Assembly: GCA_027627685.1 (NCBI GenBank)
Contig: CP091241.1
Span: 372,001 to 436,000, forward strand
Reading direction: 5' to 3'
DNA: 64,000 bases
Source: Hyphomonadaceae bacterium ML37
GTDB taxonomy: Bacteria; Pseudomonadota; Alphaproteobacteria; Caulobacterales; Maricaulaceae
Position numbers and translations under genes: made by a program. The notes below the pieces were generated by a model, which was not told the DNA's origin, searched no databases, and worked only from the letters and a program-made list of their open reading frames with translations. The first letter of the stretch is position 1; each line of letters opens with the position of its first letter. Positions 8,499-19,504 of the stretch are shown here, one piece after another.

Positions 8499-10253
8499 AT
8501 GGCGCGGCATGTGACACCGGCTGACATCGCCGCCGCCCTGGCGCGGCGCACACAGCGCGAAATCTCCGACTTCGCCAACGCCTTTGGCCCCTACAGGGCG
8601 CTGACGCTCGGCGGACGGCCGCCGCAGGGTTTCGTCGTGACCCCGCGCCCGCTGCGCCGCGGCGACAAGGCGCGCGGCGCCGCCATGCTGGCGGGCCGCT
8701 TCGCTCTGGCCGGCGAAACCCTCGCCGTGCCGGTGGGCGATTCACCCTGGGACCTCACCGCGCCCTCACGCCGCTTCGCCGAGGCGCTGCACGGGTTTGA
8801 CTGGCTGGCTGATCTGCTGGCGGTTGATGAACCCGATGCGCCCGCCGCGGCGGGCGCCCTCGTGGACGACTGGATCGCCCGTTTCGGGGCGTGGAATTTC
8901 TTCAGCTGGGAGCCGGGCGTGCTGGCGGCGCGTCTGCACGCCTGGATGCTGGCCGGTCCCGCCTTGCTATCCGGCGATGACGCGGCGCCGCGCATCGCGT
9001 CTCTGGGACGTCAGGCGCGCCGGCTGGCGCGGGCCTTGAACGTGGCCCCGGCCGACCGTACCCGCCTTGACGCGGCGATCGCCCTGGCGCTGGCGGCGGT
9101 GTGCCTCGACCTGCCCGGGTCACTCAAGACCCGCGCAGGCGCGGCGCTGGAAGCGGCCCTCAAAGCCCAGATTCTGCCCGATGGCGGCCATGTCAGCCGC
9201 AGTCCGCAAGCCGCAGCCGACATCCTCATCGCGCTGTGCGAGCTGGACGCCGCGGCGGCAGCGGGCGGCGCGGCTCTGCCGGCCGAAGTGCGCCGGGCCA
9301 TGGACCGGCTCACCGGATTTGTCCGTTTTGCGCGCCTGCCCGGCGGCGCATTGCCCGGGTTTCATGGCGGGGGAGAGGGCGACCGGCGCGCCCTGGACGC
9401 AGCCCTGGCCCATGCCGGCGGCGGCAAGGCGCCCACAGGCAAGGTCTTCAACGTCGCGCCCCACACCGGATACCACCGGGCTGAAGCGGGCGGCAGCGTC
9501 GTCATTGTGGACGCCGCCGAGCCGCCGGCAGGTCTGCATGGCGCAGAAAGCCACGCCAGCGCGCTGGCCTTCGAGTTTGCGGCCTCGGGCGCGCGCATCG
9601 TGGTCAGCTGCGGCTGGTCGTCCGATCAGGGCGCGCGCTGGCGCGAGGCGGTGCGCGCCACGGCCGCCCATTCGGCGTTGACGCTGGAGGAGACCTCCTC
9701 GGCGCGGCTTCTGGAGCCGGGCTGGCGGCGCAATCTGGTGGGGCCGCGCATGGCGCACGGGCCGGACCCTGTGCGCGTGCGGCGCAATGAGGAAGATCTC
9801 GGCGTCTGGCTGGAAGCCAGCCATGACGGCTACCGCAAGGCGTTTGGCCTCAGCCTGCGCCGCCGGATTTTCCTGGCCATGGACGGGGCGGATCTGCGCG
9901 GCGAGGACGGTCTGTTCCGTCCGGTGGAGGACGGCCCGCCCGCCAATCCCGAAGCGCGCCTGAGCTTCTCCATCCGCTTTCACCTGCATCCCGATGTGCG
10001 CGCCTCGCTGTCGCGCGACTCCTTGAGCGCGCTGCTCGTGCTGCCCAGCGGCGACGGTTGGCGTTTCCGAACCGACGGCGGACCTGTAAGATTGGACCGG
10101 TCGGTGTATCTGGCCGCCGGGGCGCCGCCGCGCCGTTCGACCCAGCTGGTGGTGGCGGGCGAGGCGGAACCCTTCGGCGGCGGTGATCGTCCGCCCAATC
10201 GCGTGCGCTGGGCGTTCCAGCGCCTGGGCCGTGTCGGCGCCGCGAGCGGCTGA
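8499..10253 (+). CDS. Heparinase II/III family protein
   Basis: About 584 residues. The N-terminal half (about 90-330) is mainly helical and resembles the alpha/alpha toroid of polysaccharide lyases ([36 protein letters not shown]). The C-terminal half (about 330-560) contains the heparinase II/III-like beta-sheet region: [21 protein letters not shown], then [21 protein letters not shown] and [22 protein letters not shown]. No signal peptide is evident. Family members cleave acidic polysaccharides, but many alphaproteobacterial copies beside purH and rsmB have no tested substrate. GTG at 8487 is an alternative start; ATG at 8499 is chosen. Possible roles are envelope polysaccharide turnover or cell-wall remodelling, not demonstrable here. 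Confidence 0.85.
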   Translation: MARHVTPADIAAALARRTQREISDFANAFGPYRALTLGGRPPQGFVVTPRPLRRGDKARGAAMLAGRFALAGETLAVPVGDSPWDLTAPSRRFAEALHGFDWLADLLAVDEPDAPAAAGALVDDWIARFGAWNFFSWEPGVLAARLHAWMLAGPALLSGDDAAPRIASLGRQARRLARALNVAPADRTRLDAAIALALAAVCLDLPGSLKTRAGAALEAALKAQILPDGGHVSRSPQAAADILIALCELDAAAAAGGAALPAEVRRAMDRLTGFVRFARLPGGALPGFHGGGEGDRRALDAALAHAGGGKAPTGKVFNVAPHTGYHRAEAGGSVVIVDAAEPPAGLHGAESHASALAFEFAASGARIVVSCGWSSDQGARWREAVRATAAHSALTLEETSSARLLEPGWRRNLVGPRMAHGPDPVRVRRNEEDLGVWLEASHDGYRKAFGLSLRRRIFLAMDGADLRGEDGLFRPVEDGPPANPEARLSFSIRFHLHPDVRASLSRDSLSALLVLPSGDGWRFRTDGGPVRLDRSVYLAAGAPPRRSTQLVVAGEAEPFGGGDRPPNRVRWAFQRLGRVGAASG

Positions 10254-10320
10254 CCGAGACCTGTTTCAACCCGGCGCGCGGCGCCATGGTCCCTTTTGTT
10301 TCCTGCAGGAGCTTCCCCTC

Positions 10321-11916
10321 ATGGCCGACACAGACCTTGTGCCGATCCGGCGCGCGCTGATCTCGGTGTCCGACAAGGCGGGCCTCGCCGAACGCGCCAA
10401 GGCGCTGACCGATTCCGGCGTGGAGCTGGTGTCCACCGGCGGCACGCTGCAGGCGCTGCGCGATGCGGGCCTGGAGGCGCGCGACGTCGCCGACATCACA
10501 GGCTATCCCGAAATGATGGACGGACGGGTCAAGACCCTGCATCCACGCGTCCATGGCGGCCTCTTGGCCCGCCGCGAGCGCGAGGATGATCTGGCGGCCA
10601 TGGAGGCTCATGGCATTCCCGGCATCGACCTTCTGGTGGTCAATCTCTACCCGTTCGAGGAAACCGCGCGTTCCGGCGCCGGGATCGAGGCCTGTATCGA
10701 GAAGATCGATGTGGGCGGCCCCGCCATGATCCGCGCCGCCGCCAAGAACCATCGCTATGTCGCGGTGTGCGTCGACATGCGCGATCTCGACAAGGTGCTC
10801 GAGGCGATGGGCCGCCATGACGGCGCCACGCCGCTGTCGGTGCGCCGTCATCTGGCGGCCAAGGCGTTTGCGCGCACCGCCGCCTATGACAGCGCCATCG
10901 CCGGGCGGCTGGAAGCGGAGGCGGAAAAGCCTGCGCGCAGCTGGTTCACGCTGGGCGGGCCGCGCCTGCAGAAGCTGCGCTATGGCGAGAACCCGCACCA
11001 GGACGCGGCGCTCTACGCCACGCCGGAAGCGCGCGCCGGCGTCGCGTCAGCGCGCCAGGTCCAGGGCAAGGAATTGTCCTACAACAATATCGCCGACGCC
11101 GACGCGGCGTTCGAACTGGTCAGCGAGTTTGATCCCGAAGATTGCGCCGCGGCCGTAATCATCAAGCACGCCAATCCGTGCGGCGCGGCGCAAGGCGAGT
11201 CTCTGGCCGCCGCCTATGAGCGCGCCTTCGCCGCCGATCCCCTCTCGGCCTTTGGCGGCATCGCGGCGTTCAACCGCCCTCTCGACGCCGCCACCGCCGA
11301 CGCCATCAGCCGCAATTTCACCGAGGTCGTCATTGCGCCGGACGCTGAAGACGCGGCGCTGGACATTTTGTCGGCGAAGAAGAATGTGCGCGTGCTGCTC
11401 ACCGGCGCGCTGGCCGACCCGTCAGGCCCGGGCTGGACGCTCAAATCGGTGGCGGGCGGGCTCTTAGTGCAGTCGCGCGACACGGGCAGGATCACCGAAT
11501 CCCAGCTCAAAGTCGTCACCGCCCGGGCGCCCGACGAAGGCGAAATGGCTGACCTCCTGTTCGCCTGGCGCCTGGTCAAACATGTGAAGTCCAATGCCAT
11601 CGTGTTCGCCCGCGACGGCCGCTCGGCCGGGATCGGCATGGGCCAGACCAGCCGGGTGGAAGCCGTGCGCCTGGCCGTGCGCAAGGCCAAGGATGCGGCC
11701 AAGGAAAACGGCTGGGACGCCCCGCGCACGGAAGGCTCGGCCTGCGCGTCGGACGCCTTCTTCCCCTTCCCTGACGGTGTGCGCGAAGCGGCCAAGGCCG
11801 GGGCGCGCTGCATCATCCAGCCGGGCGGCTCGGTACGGGACGAAGAGGTGATCGCCGCGGCCGACGAGGCCGGGCTCGCCATGGTGTTCACCGGCATGCG
11901 CCATTTCCGGCACTGA
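10321..11916 (+). CDS. purH: Bifunctional AICAR transformylase / IMP cyclohydrolase
   Basis: Catalyses the last two steps of de novo IMP synthesis; 531 residues. The N-terminal cyclohydrolase domain (1-200) has the methylglyoxal-synthase-like pattern [23 protein letters not shown] and [21 protein letters not shown]. The C-terminal formyltransferase domain has [14 protein letters not shown], then [11 protein letters not shown] (catalytic Lys region), [11 protein letters not shown] with the Lys-His pair, and [15 protein letters not shown] precedes the ATG at 10321 at good spacing; the frame is open to 10183 inside the preceding gene. The DLH-like gene starts two bases after its stop. Confidence 0.97.
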   Translation: MADTDLVPIRRALISVSDKAGLAERAKALTDSGVELVSTGGTLQALRDAGLEARDVADITGYPEMMDGRVKTLHPRVHGGLLARREREDDLAAMEAHGIPGIDLLVVNLYPFEETARSGAGIEACIEKIDVGGPAMIRAAAKNHRYVAVCVDMRDLDKVLEAMGRHDGATPLSVRRHLAAKAFARTAAYDSAIAGRLEAEAEKPARSWFTLGGPRLQKLRYGENPHQDAALYATPEARAGVASARQVQGKELSYNNIADADAAFELVSEFDPEDCAAAVIIKHANPCGAAQGESLAAAYERAFAADPLSAFGGIAAFNRPLDAATADAISRNFTEVVIAPDAEDAALDILSAKKNVRVLLTGALADPSGPGWTLKSVAGGLLVQSRDTGRITESQLKVVTARAPDEGEMADLLFAWRLVKHVKSNAIVFARDGRSAGIGMGQTSRVEAVRLAVRKAKDAAKENGWDAPRTEGSACASDAFFPFPDGVREAAKAGARCIIQPGGSVRDEEVIAAADEAGLAMVFTGMRHFRH

Positions 11917-11918
11917 CC

Positions 11919-12707
11919 ATGCGGACGCTGGTCACAGGGCTGATGGCGGCGCTGACTTTGGCCGCTGGCGCGCCCGCGCAGGTGGACATCACCGCTCACA
12001 GCACGTTGCGCCTGCCCGACGGCACAGAGGGCCCGGTCCCGGCTGTGATCTTTCTGTCGGGCTGCGGCGGCGTGCGCGAGGTGCAGGACGTCTATGCGCG
12101 TGAGGCCAATGCTCAAGGCTGGGCGGCGCTGATCGTGGATTCCCATGCCGCCCGCGGCATCGGCCCGACCGGTTCGCGCCTGCTGGTATGCACCGGCCTG
12201 TCCATGCGCGGGCAGGACCGCGCCGCCGATGTGTTCGCGGCGCTGGAGCTGCTGCGCGCCGATCCGCGCATTGACGCGCAGCGTCTGGCCCTGACCGGCT
12301 GGAGCCATGGCGGCTGGACCGTGCTGGACGCCATGGCGTCGGCGCAGGCGGGCGAGCAGGGCGCCGCCCCGTTCGAGGGCGTGCGCGGGGCCTTCCTCAT
12401 CTACCCCTATTGCGGGCCGGTCATCCGCGCCCGGCGCGACCCTATCGGCGCGTCCTTCCCCGTGGAGAGCATTCTGGCGGGCCGCGACGCGATTGCCGAC
12501 CACCGGGCCTGCGAGCGCCTGTTCGAGCGTCAGCGGGCCTCGGGCGCGGTCATCCGTCCGTCTGTGCTGCTGAGCGAGGCCACCCATGCCTTCGACGCGC
12601 AGGACCAGCCCTGGGACCCGCGCATGCGCTATGACGCCGGCCAGGCCGCCGAGGCGCACGCCCTGTTCCGCCGCTTCCTGCGCCGGTTATCAGCCGCCGC
12701 CGAATAA
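11919..12707 (+). CDS. Dienelactone hydrolase-like alpha/beta hydrolase (secreted)
   Basis: 262 residues with a probable signal peptide (MRTLVTGLMAALTLAAGAPA). The mature part has the alpha/beta hydrolase nucleophile elbow GWSHGG (about residue 127), a preceding FLSGCGG loop that may form the oxyanion hole, and a late His in ATHAFDAQDQPW as the likely catalytic base. This matches the dienelactone hydrolase family in general form. Natural substrate is not predictable. It begins two bases after purH and so is probably co-transcribed with it, though no functional link to purines is obvious. A bidirectional terminator follows. Confidence 0.75.
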   Translation: MRTLVTGLMAALTLAAGAPAQVDITAHSTLRLPDGTEGPVPAVIFLSGCGGVREVQDVYAREANAQGWAALIVDSHAARGIGPTGSRLLVCTGLSMRGQDRAADVFAALELLRADPRIDAQRLALTGWSHGGWTVLDAMASAQAGEQGAAPFEGVRGAFLIYPYCGPVIRARRDPIGASFPVESILAGRDAIADHRACERLFERQRASGAVIRPSVLLSEATHAFDAQDQPWDPRMRYDAGQAAEAHALFRRFLRRLSAAAE

Positions 12708-12708
12708 G

Positions 12709-12743
12709 AAAAACCCCCGGAGCCAGGGGCTCCGGGGGTTTTT
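12709..12743. terminator. Bidirectional terminator between convergent genes
   Basis: A-run, 11-bp GC stem (12714-12724 with 12728-12738), AGG loop and T-run on either strand; the A and T runs extend the pairing to 16 bp. It serves the hydrolase gene on + and the Bax-inhibitor gene on -. Confidence 0.9.
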
Positions 12744-12765
12744 GGTCCGGCGATCAGACCGGGTG

Positions 12766-13527
12766 TTACTCGCGATTGCCCAGCATCATCAGGATGACCT
12801 GGAACATGTTCACGAAGGCGATGTAGAGGTTCAGCGCGCCGTAATAGGTCATCACGGCCATCGAGCGCTGGTCGCCCGCGATGTCAGCGTACATCAGCTT
12901 GAGGCCCTGGGTCTGCCAGGCCACGATGCCGGCCATCAGGCCGAGGATCGCGAACTGGATGAGCCACTGCAGGCCCGAGGATTCCACGAAGAAGACGTTG
13001 ATCAGGCTGATCGCCACGATCCCGATCACGGCCATGATCAGGAAGGAGCCGATCGGCTGCAGATTGGTCTTCGTCGTATAGCCCCAGATCGACAGGCCGA
13101 AGAAGGCCGCCGCCGTGATCACGAACGCCTGGGCGATGGTGCCGAAGGTCAGGCTGATATCGCCGGTCAGCGCGCTCACGGTCGCCGCGTTGGCGGCGAT
13201 GTAGACCCAGACGCCGAGGCCGGAGCCGATCAGCGTCACCACCGACCAGTACAGCACCGCCGCGCCCATGGGCGAGGGGTTGCGCATGAAGAACATGGAG
13301 CCGAACAGCAAGACCAGCGGTCCGAACTGGACGATATAGATGACCGGCGCGGTCAGGACGATGGCGCTGACGGGCGCGACGGTGCCGACGATGTAGGCGA
13401 GCGCGGCCGAGAGCACGAGGCCGAGGCCCATCTTGTTGTAGACGCCAAGCATGAAGCTGCGCAGGCCCGCATCCACCGAGGTGTCGAGCGTGCGCGCGCC
13501 ATAGGCGGTGCGATTAAGCTGGTTCAT
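12766..13527 (-). CDS. Bax inhibitor-1/YccA family membrane protein
   Basis: 253-residue integral membrane protein with seven hydrophobic segments from about residue 30 onward. Visible pieces are SFMLGVYNKMGLGLVLSAALAY, then PVIYIVQFGPLVLLFGSMFF and FVITAAAFFGLSIWGYTTK. The conserved BI-1 features are GxYNKMGxGL near the start, the FGLS(I/L)WGYTTK loop, and the C-terminal YGALNLYIAFVNMFQVILMMLG with its acidic-poor end. Bacterial homologues (YetJ, YccA) are pH-dependent calcium leak channels or FtsH modulators. The start is ATG at 13527. It is a monocistronic gene ending at a shared terminator. Confidence 0.92.
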   Translation of the reverse strand: MNQLNRTAYGARTLDTSVDAGLRSFMLGVYNKMGLGLVLSAALAYIVGTVAPVSAIVLTAPVIYIVQFGPLVLLFGSMFFMRNPSPMGAAVLYWSVVTLIGSGLGVWVYIAANAATVSALTGDISLTFGTIAQAFVITAAAFFGLSIWGYTTKTNLQPIGSFLIMAVIGIVAISLINVFFVESSGLQWLIQFAILGLMAGIVAWQTQGLKLMYADIAGDQRSMAVMTYYGALNLYIAFVNMFQVILMMLGNRE

Positions 13528-13732
13528 GTCTTCCTTCCTGAGTTCTGCAACCCTGCGGCCCTGTGTCGAACCGGCAGGTCACTTCGCCCGGACGGTATGA
13601 CCGTGCCGGATTTCGCAACCATATATGAGGATTCAGGGCCGTGCGTTCAAGCAAAACCGGTGCGGATGCGCAGATGAGGCGCCGGGCCCGGCCTCTTGAC
13701 GGGCCGGGGCGGCATGCGGACATGCTGGGCCC

Positions 13733-14281
13733 ATGACCCTTCGCGTGTTCGCCGCCCTGCCTGTCGACCCCGCCATCGCGCAGCGCATTGAGCCTTTGAT
13801 GAAGGGCGTGCCCGGCGCGGCTTGGCGCCCGCTGGAGAATTTCCACGTCACACTGGCCTTCTACGGCGAGCTCGACGAAGCCGTGATCGCAGAACTGGAC
13901 GCTGAGCTCGCCCGCATACGCTGCGCGCCGTTCGATCTGGTGTTCAAGGGCGTCAATCATTTCGGCAGGGCCGAGCCCAGTTCGCTCTGGCTCGGGGTCG
14001 AGGATAATCCGGCGCTGTCGGCTCTGGCGAAGGGGTGCGTCCAGGCGGCGCGGCGCGTGGGCGTGGAACCTGAGCGCCGCGTCTTCACCCCGCACCTGAC
14101 GCTGGCCTATCTCAAGCCCTGGACCGATCCGGTGCGTCTTGCCCGGTATGAGCAGCGCCTCAATCTCTACCGGTCTGCGCCCATGCTGAACGACCGCTTC
14201 TATCTGTATTCCAGCCTCCAGACCCAGCCGGGCCGGCCCAATATCTATCAGGTTGAGGCGGAGTACCCGCTTTATCCCTGA
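13733..14281 (+). CDS. thpR: RNA 2',3'-cyclic phosphodiesterase
   Basis: 2H phosphoesterase of 182 residues, formerly called 2'-5' RNA ligase LigT. Both catalytic HxTx motifs are present: FHVTLAF (about residues 38-44) and PHLTLAYL (about 122-129). The start LRVFAALPVDPAIAQRIEPL is typical of the family. The enzyme opens 2',3'-cyclic phosphate RNA ends. It stands alone between the divergent Bax-inhibitor gene and the bc1 operon. Confidence 0.93.
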   Translation: MTLRVFAALPVDPAIAQRIEPLMKGVPGAAWRPLENFHVTLAFYGELDEAVIAELDAELARIRCAPFDLVFKGVNHFGRAEPSSLWLGVEDNPALSALAKGCVQAARRVGVEPERRVFTPHLTLAYLKPWTDPVRLARYEQRLNLYRSAPMLNDRFYLYSSLQTQPGRPNIYQVEAEYPLYP

Positions 14282-14357
14282 GGCCGGGCCGTCCGCAAAC
14301 TGCAGTCCTGCCTGCGCTATCACGTCGCAAAGCGGATAATCCGGTTGAAAAATGAAG

Positions 14358-14380
14358 GGGGGCGGATTACTCCCGCCTCC
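14358..14380 (+). other. Hairpin in the gap before petA
   Basis: An 8-bp stem with one G-U pair (14358-14365 with 14373-14380) and a seven-base loop, 76 bases after the thpR stop. No T-run follows. It may end thpR transcription or be part of the petA leader; weak evidence. Confidence 0.3.
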
Positions 14381-14526
14381 TGACGGGGTGTGTCATTGCG
14401 ATTCCGTATGCGTCAGCGCGACGCACGGACGTGCAGACATTCCGCGCTAAGTCTTGTCAGGCTGCCGCCGCCGCCACGTTCCAGCCGGGCGTGGCCGGAC
14501 GGCGGCGAGAATTATGAGGTCGGCAC

Positions 14527-15138
14527 GTGACGGACAATAATTCCAATCCCGACGAGGGCGGCGAAACCCGCCGGGATTTCATCCACATCGCCGCGGCCGG
14601 CATGGCCGCGCTCGGCGGCGCGGCGGTGCTGTGGCCTTTCATCGACCAGATGAACCCGGCCGCCGACACGCTGGCGCTGGGCACCACGGATGTGGAGCTC
14701 AACCAGCTCAGCCCGGGCGACGAGATCACCGTGATGTTCCGCAACCGCCCGCATTTCGTGCGCATGCGCACCGAGTCGGAAGTGACGGCGGCGCGCGACG
14801 TGAACGTGGCCAGCCTGCCGGACCGCATGGCCCGCAACGCCAATCTGGAAGACAGCGCGCCGGCGACCGACGAAAACCGGTCGGCCATGAGCGCCGCGGT
14901 CGCAGAAGGACAGTCCATCGACGCCGGCCTGCGCGCCGCCCTTTTGGTGACCAGCGCCAACTGCACCCATCTGGGCTGCGTGCCCACGGAAGGCTCGGGC
15001 GATTACGGCGCCTGGTTCTGCCCGTGCCACGGCTCGCACTATGACTCGTCGGGCCGCATCCGCCGGGGTCCGGCCCCGGAAAACCTGCCCGTCCCGCCGA
15101 TGACTTTCATCTCGGCCACCACCCTTCGGCTTGGCTAG
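14527..15138 (+). CDS. petA: Ubiquinol-cytochrome c reductase, Rieske iron-sulfur subunit
   Basis: 2Fe-2S subunit of the cytochrome bc1 complex, 203 residues, translated from GTG at 14527 with GAGG upstream. The N-terminus has a twin-arginine motif (TRRDFIH) followed by a hydrophobic anchor (AAAGMAALGGAAVLWPF), so it is probably a Tat-exported, membrane-anchored protein. Cluster ligands are in CTHLGC (about residue 149) and CPCHGSHYD (about 168), each giving one Cys and one His plus the disulfide Cys. The closing GPAPENLPVPP is the family Pro loop. First gene of petABC. Confidence 0.97.
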   Translation: MTDNNSNPDEGGETRRDFIHIAAAGMAALGGAAVLWPFIDQMNPAADTLALGTTDVELNQLSPGDEITVMFRNRPHFVRMRTESEVTAARDVNVASLPDRMARNANLEDSAPATDENRSAMSAAVAEGQSIDAGLRAALLVTSANCTHLGCVPTEGSGDYGAWFCPCHGSHYDSSGRIRRGPAPENLPVPPMTFISATTLRLG

Positions 15139-15149
15139 GAGCGTAGACG

Positions 15150-16454
15150 ATGAGCGGCAACAGCACTTACGAACCGAAAACGGCGTTCACACGCTGGCTC
15201 GATGCGCGCCTTCCGATCGTGCGCCTGGCCTCGGACTCCTTCATCGATTTCCCGACCCCGCGGAACCTGAACTACTGGTACACGTTCGGCGGCATTCTCA
15301 CCGTCTGCCTGATGGTGCAGATCATCACCGGCATCGTGCTGGCCATGCACTACGTGCCCAATATCGACTACGCGTTCGCCAGCGTTCAGCGGATTGACCG
15401 CGACGTGAATTTCGGCTGGCTGATCCGGTCGATCCACGCCGTGGGCGCGTCGATGTTCTTCCTGGCCGTCTACATGCACATTTTCCGGGGCCTGTATTAC
15501 GGATCCTACAAGGCGCCGCGCGAGATCCTGTGGATCCTCGGCGTGGTGATCTACCTGCTGATGATGGCCGCGGCCTTCCTCGGCTATGTGCTGCCCTGGG
15601 GCCAGATGTCCTTCTGGGGCGCCATGGTGATCACCAATCTGTTCGGCGCCCTGCCGCTGATCGGCGAGCCGGTGACCCAATGGCTGTGGGGCGGGTTCAC
15701 GGTCGGCAACGAAACGCTGAACCGCTTCTTCTCGCTGCACTATCTGATCCCGTTCCTGATCGCGGGCGTCGTGGGCCTGCACGTCTGGGCGCTGCATGTG
15801 CCGGGCAATAACAACCCGACCGGCATCAGCGTGAAGACCGCCGCCGACACCTTGCCCTTCCACCCGTACTACACGGTGAAGGACGGCTTCGCGATCGTGG
15901 TGTTCCTGCTGATCTTCGCCGGCTTCGTGTTCTACGCCCCCGACGTGTTGGGCCATGCCGACAACTATATCGAGGCCAACGCGCTGGTGACCCCGGCGAT
16001 GATCGTGCCCGAATGGTATCTCCTGCCCTTCTACGCCATCCTGCGCGCCGTGCCGGACAAGCTGGGCGGGGTCATCCTGATGTTCGCCGCCATCGGCGTG
16101 CTGTTCGTGCTGCCCTGGCTGGACACCTCCAAAGTGCGCTCCATGCGCTACCGTCCGATGGCGCGCTGGTTCTTCGGCTTCTTCGTGGTCGCCTGCCTGG
16201 GTCTGGGCTGGGCCGGCGCGGAACTGCCCGACACCAAAGTGCCGGTGCTGGGCGCGATCGGCGTTGACTTCCTGCTGCTGGGCCGGGTGCTGACCCTTTA
16301 CTACTTCGCCTATTTCCTCGTGATCCTGCCGGTGCTGGGCTTTGTCGAAAAGCCGACCGCCCGGCCGGCCTCCATCGAGGATGCGGTGCTGCACGGCGAC
16401 AAACCGGTGAAAACCGGGTCCGGCGCAGCGCCTGCGGCGCAACCGGCTGAATAG
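15150..16454 (+). CDS. petB: Cytochrome b of the bc1 complex
   Basis: Membrane subunit with the Qo and Qi quinone sites, 434 residues, eight transmembrane helices. Heme ligands can be placed in the pairs H...H of [21 protein letters not shown] and [21 protein letters not shown]. The Qo-site PEWY motif is intact ([15 protein letters not shown]), as is [17 protein letters not shown]. Length fits unfused proteobacterial cytochrome b. A ribosome-binding site GGAG lies before the ATG, 11 bases after petA. Confidence 0.98.
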   Translation: MSGNSTYEPKTAFTRWLDARLPIVRLASDSFIDFPTPRNLNYWYTFGGILTVCLMVQIITGIVLAMHYVPNIDYAFASVQRIDRDVNFGWLIRSIHAVGASMFFLAVYMHIFRGLYYGSYKAPREILWILGVVIYLLMMAAAFLGYVLPWGQMSFWGAMVITNLFGALPLIGEPVTQWLWGGFTVGNETLNRFFSLHYLIPFLIAGVVGLHVWALHVPGNNNPTGISVKTAADTLPFHPYYTVKDGFAIVVFLLIFAGFVFYAPDVLGHADNYIEANALVTPAMIVPEWYLLPFYAILRAVPDKLGGVILMFAAIGVLFVLPWLDTSKVRSMRYRPMARWFFGFFVVACLGLGWAGAELPDTKVPVLGAIGVDFLLLGRVLTLYYFAYFLVILPVLGFVEKPTARPASIEDAVLHGDKPVKTGSGAAPAAQPAE

Positions 16455-16464
16455 GAGCATGACG

Positions 16465-17286
16465 ATGAAAACCACCACCAGGCTCCTCGCCGCCGCCACA
16501 CTGGCCGTCATGATCGCAGCGCCGGTTCTGGCCGCGAGCTATTACCGCACGCCCGAGCAGCACGAGTGGTCCTTCGACGGCCCGTTCGGCGAATACGACC
16601 GTCAGGCCGTCCAGCGCGGCTTCCAAGTCTACCAGCAGGTCTGCTCGGCCTGTCACGGCCTGAAACACCTCGCTTTCCGTCACCTTGGCCAGCCCGGCGG
16701 GCCGTTCGAGGAAGTGACGATTGACGGCGAAGTGCAGCGCTTCGACAATCCCAACGACAATCCGGTCGTGGCCGCGATCGCCGCAGAGTATTTCATCAAC
16801 GATCTCGATGATATCGGCGACACGATCCAGCGCGCCGGGCGTCCGTCGGACATGTTCCCCTATCCGTTCGCCAACGAAATCCAGGCCCGCGCAGCCAATG
16901 GAGGCGCCTATCCGCCGGACCTGTCGATCATCGTGCGCGCGCGTCACTATGGCGCCGACTATATCCGCTCACTGCTCATGGGCTATGACGAGGAGGCTCC
17001 CGCCGACCTCGATATCCGCCCGGGCAGCTATTACAACCCGTACATGCCCGGCATGGTCATCGCGATGCCGCCGCAGCTCATGGACGGTATGGTCGAGTAC
17101 GCTGACGGCACCGAAGCCACCGTCGAGCAGATGGCCACTGACGTCACTCACTTCCTGGCCTGGGCCGCCGATCCGCACATGGAATCGCGCAAGAGCATGG
17201 GCCTGATGGTCATGATCTATCTGTTTGGCCTGGCCGTGCTCCTGTACTGGTCCTACCGCACGGTGTGGGCCCGGGTGAAGCACTGA
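16465..17286 (+). CDS. petC: Cytochrome c1 of the bc1 complex
   Basis: Heme c subunit that passes electrons from the Rieske protein to cytochrome c, 273 residues. A signal peptide (MKTTTRLLAAATLAVMIAAPVLA) is followed by the heme-binding motif CSACH at about residue 53 and the Met-ligand region PPQLMDGMVEYADG. A C-terminal anchor helix (SMGLMVMIYLFGLAVLLYW) holds it in the inner membrane. ATG at 16465 was chosen over ATG at 16459 because AGGAG (16453-16457) would sit only one base from the earlier codon. Confidence 0.97.
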   Translation: MKTTTRLLAAATLAVMIAAPVLAASYYRTPEQHEWSFDGPFGEYDRQAVQRGFQVYQQVCSACHGLKHLAFRHLGQPGGPFEEVTIDGEVQRFDNPNDNPVVAAIAAEYFINDLDDIGDTIQRAGRPSDMFPYPFANEIQARAANGGAYPPDLSIIVRARHYGADYIRSLLMGYDEEAPADLDIRPGSYYNPYMPGMVIAMPPQLMDGMVEYADGTEATVEQMATDVTHFLAWAADPHMESRKSMGLMVMIYLFGLAVLLYWSYRTVWARVKH

Positions 17287-17312
17287 CCGTTCAGGTCAGC
17301 TGCAGACGAAAC

Positions 17313-17343
17313 AAGGCCCGGAGGATCGCCTCCGGGCCTTTTT
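17313..17343 (+). terminator. Intrinsic terminator of petABC
   Basis: Perfect 12-bp stem (17313-17324 with 17329-17340), ATCG loop and T-run to 17343. It lies 26 bases after the petC stop codon; nadE converges from the other side. Confidence 0.9.
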
Positions 17344-17362
17344 CATGTTCACGTGCAAGAGG

Positions 17363-19420
17363 TTAAACGCCGAGCTCGGCCTTGAGCGCCGCAATCGCGT
17401 CCAGCCAGACCCGCGCCGAAGCGTCCGACGGCGCGCGCCAGTCGCCGCGCGGGCTGAGCGCCCCGGCTGATGTCAGCTTGGGGCCGTTGGGCATGGCGGT
17501 GCGTTTGAACTGGGCGGTCTGGTAGAAGCGCTTCGAGAACACCTCCAGCCAGCGCAGGATTTCTCCCATGTCATAGGCGCGCCGCTTGGCGCCTTCCACA
17601 TGCGGCGGCCAGGCGCCCTTGCCGGCGTCGCTCCAGGCTGCATGGGCCAGGAAGGCGATCTTCTGCGGCCCGAACCCGTAGCGCAGGGCGTAGTGCAGGA
17701 AAAAATCATGCAGCGCGTAGGGGCCGATGGCCGCCTCTGTGGACTGCACCGCACCGTCTGCGCCGGCGGGCACCAGTTCGGGCGTGATCTCGGCGGACAG
17801 GATATCGTCCAGCGTGCGCGAGACATCGCCGCCAAACTCCCCGCGCCGCGCCGCCCAGGCGATCAGGTGCTGGATCAGGGTTTTGGCCACGCCGCCATTG
17901 ACGTTGTAATGGCTCATCTGGTCGCCCACGCCATAGGTGCACCAGCCCAGCGCCAGCTCGGACAGATCGCCGGTGCCAATGACCAGACCCTGTTCGTGGT
18001 TGGCCAGGCGGAACAGATAATCGGTGCGCAGGCCGGCCTGCACATTCTCGAACGTGATGTCGTAAACCGGCTCGCCGCGCGCATGGGGATGGCCCAGATC
18101 GGCCAGCATGCGGCCGGCCGCCGGGCGGATGTCGATCTCGCGATGGGTGACGCCCAGCCCTTCGATCAGCGCCAGTGCGCGCGCATGGCTCTCATCCGAT
18201 GTGGCGAAGCCCGGCAGGGTGACGGCCAGAATATCGGCCCGGTCGCGCTCCAGCCGGTCGAAGGCGCGTGCGGTGATGATCAGGGCCTGGGTGGAATCCA
18301 GCCCGCCGGACACGCCCACCACGGCCCGGCGCACGCCGCTGGCGCGCATCCGCTGGACGAGACTCTGCACCTGGATGTTCCAGGCCTCATAGCAATCCTC
18401 GTCCAGCCGCGCCGGATCGTTGGGCACGAAGGGGAAGCGGTCGACGGCGCGCTCCAGCGGAACAGAAGCGTCCAACTCAACTCCCAGCTCAAAACGCACG
18501 CGGCGCATGGCTTTCAGGCGCGGCGCCGCACGCGCGGCGGCGTCGCGGAAGGTGGACAGGCGCAGCCGGTCCTGCTCGATGCGCTCCAGATCAATATCGG
18601 CGTAGACCCGCGCATGATCGTTCAGGAAGCGCTCGCCCTGCGCCAGGCAGACGCCTTGCTCATAGACCAGAAGCTGCCCGTCCCAGGCCAGATCATTGGT
18701 GGATTCACCCGCGCCCGCTGCACAGAACACATAGGCGGCGCAGGTGCGCCGCGAATGGGCGTCGATCAGCACGGCCCGCTCACGCGCCTTGCCGATGGTG
18801 GCGTTGGAGGCCGACAGATTGACGATCACGCTGGCCCCGGCCAGCGCCGCGTCGGTGCTGGGCGGAACCGGCGCCCAGAAATCCTCGCAAATGTCCGCCG
18901 CCGCGACGAAACCGGGCAGGTCTGCCGCTTCGAACACCAGATCGGTCCCGAACGGCGCCTCATGGCCGGCTACGGCGATGGTCGGAGACAGCACGCCTGT
19001 GGCGTCTGAGAACCAGCGCTTCTCATAGAACTCGCGATAGGTAGGCAGATAGCTTTTGGGGACCACGCCCAGCAGCCGGCCCCGATGGACGAACAGCGCG
19101 CAGTTGAAAATCTGCCCGTGCTGGCGCAGGGCGCAGCCCAGAACGATCACCGGGAACAGGTCGGCGCTGGCGGCGATCACATCGCCCGCCGCCGCCTCGC
19201 TGGCGTCCAGCAGGGCGCTCTGGTGGTGCAGATCCTCCACCGAGTATCCGGTCAGGGCGAGCTCTGGAAACAGGGCCAGCGCCGCGTGGCGCTCATGCGC
19301 CTCGCGCGCCAGCGTCAGGATCGCCTCGCGATTGGCCGCCGGGTCCGCCAGCGCCACGCGCGGCGCAAAGGCCGCCACGCGGACCATGCGGTGCCGGTAG
19401 AGAGTGTCGAACGCTGCCAT
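17363..19420 (-). CDS. nadE: Glutamine-dependent NAD+ synthetase
   Basis: Final step of NAD synthesis: amidation of nicotinate adenine dinucleotide with glutamine as nitrogen donor. 685 residues, the long two-domain form. The N-terminal carbon-nitrogen hydrolase domain (about 10-290) has the Glu-Lys-Cys triad: [27 protein letters not shown], and DICEDFWAP. The C-terminal synthetase domain has the P-loop [13 protein letters not shown] and the [16 protein letters not shown] signature. Start ATG at 19420 follows a GGAGGGG site; a longer frame to 19468 exists but adds no recognisable sequence. The gene is last in a minus-strand run and faces the petABC terminator. Confidence 0.96.
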   Translation of the reverse strand: MAAFDTLYRHRMVRVAAFAPRVALADPAANREAILTLAREAHERHAALALFPELALTGYSVEDLHHQSALLDASEAAAGDVIAASADLFPVIVLGCALRQHGQIFNCALFVHRGRLLGVVPKSYLPTYREFYEKRWFSDATGVLSPTIAVAGHEAPFGTDLVFEAADLPGFVAAADICEDFWAPVPPSTDAALAGASVIVNLSASNATIGKARERAVLIDAHSRRTCAAYVFCAAGAGESTNDLAWDGQLLVYEQGVCLAQGERFLNDHARVYADIDLERIEQDRLRLSTFRDAAARAAPRLKAMRRVRFELGVELDASVPLERAVDRFPFVPNDPARLDEDCYEAWNIQVQSLVQRMRASGVRRAVVGVSGGLDSTQALIITARAFDRLERDRADILAVTLPGFATSDESHARALALIEGLGVTHREIDIRPAAGRMLADLGHPHARGEPVYDITFENVQAGLRTDYLFRLANHEQGLVIGTGDLSELALGWCTYGVGDQMSHYNVNGGVAKTLIQHLIAWAARRGEFGGDVSRTLDDILSAEITPELVPAGADGAVQSTEAAIGPYALHDFFLHYALRYGFGPQKIAFLAHAAWSDAGKGAWPPHVEGAKRRAYDMGEILRWLEVFSKRFYQTAQFKRTAMPNGPKLTSAGALSPRGDWRAPSDASARVWLDAIAALKAELGV

Positions 19421-19504
19421 GGCCGCCCCTCCGTGCATGCGCCCGCGAGGGCGCGCGCTTTTGCTCAAAGTGAGTATTTATCCGGACTGGCGCCGCGGAG
19501 CAAC

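Noticed and set aside
12586-13677. Plus-strand frame across the terminator and the Bax-inhibitor gene
   Set aside because: Runs through a strong terminator and an opposing well-supported gene; sequence is Gly/Arg/His-rich with no domain.
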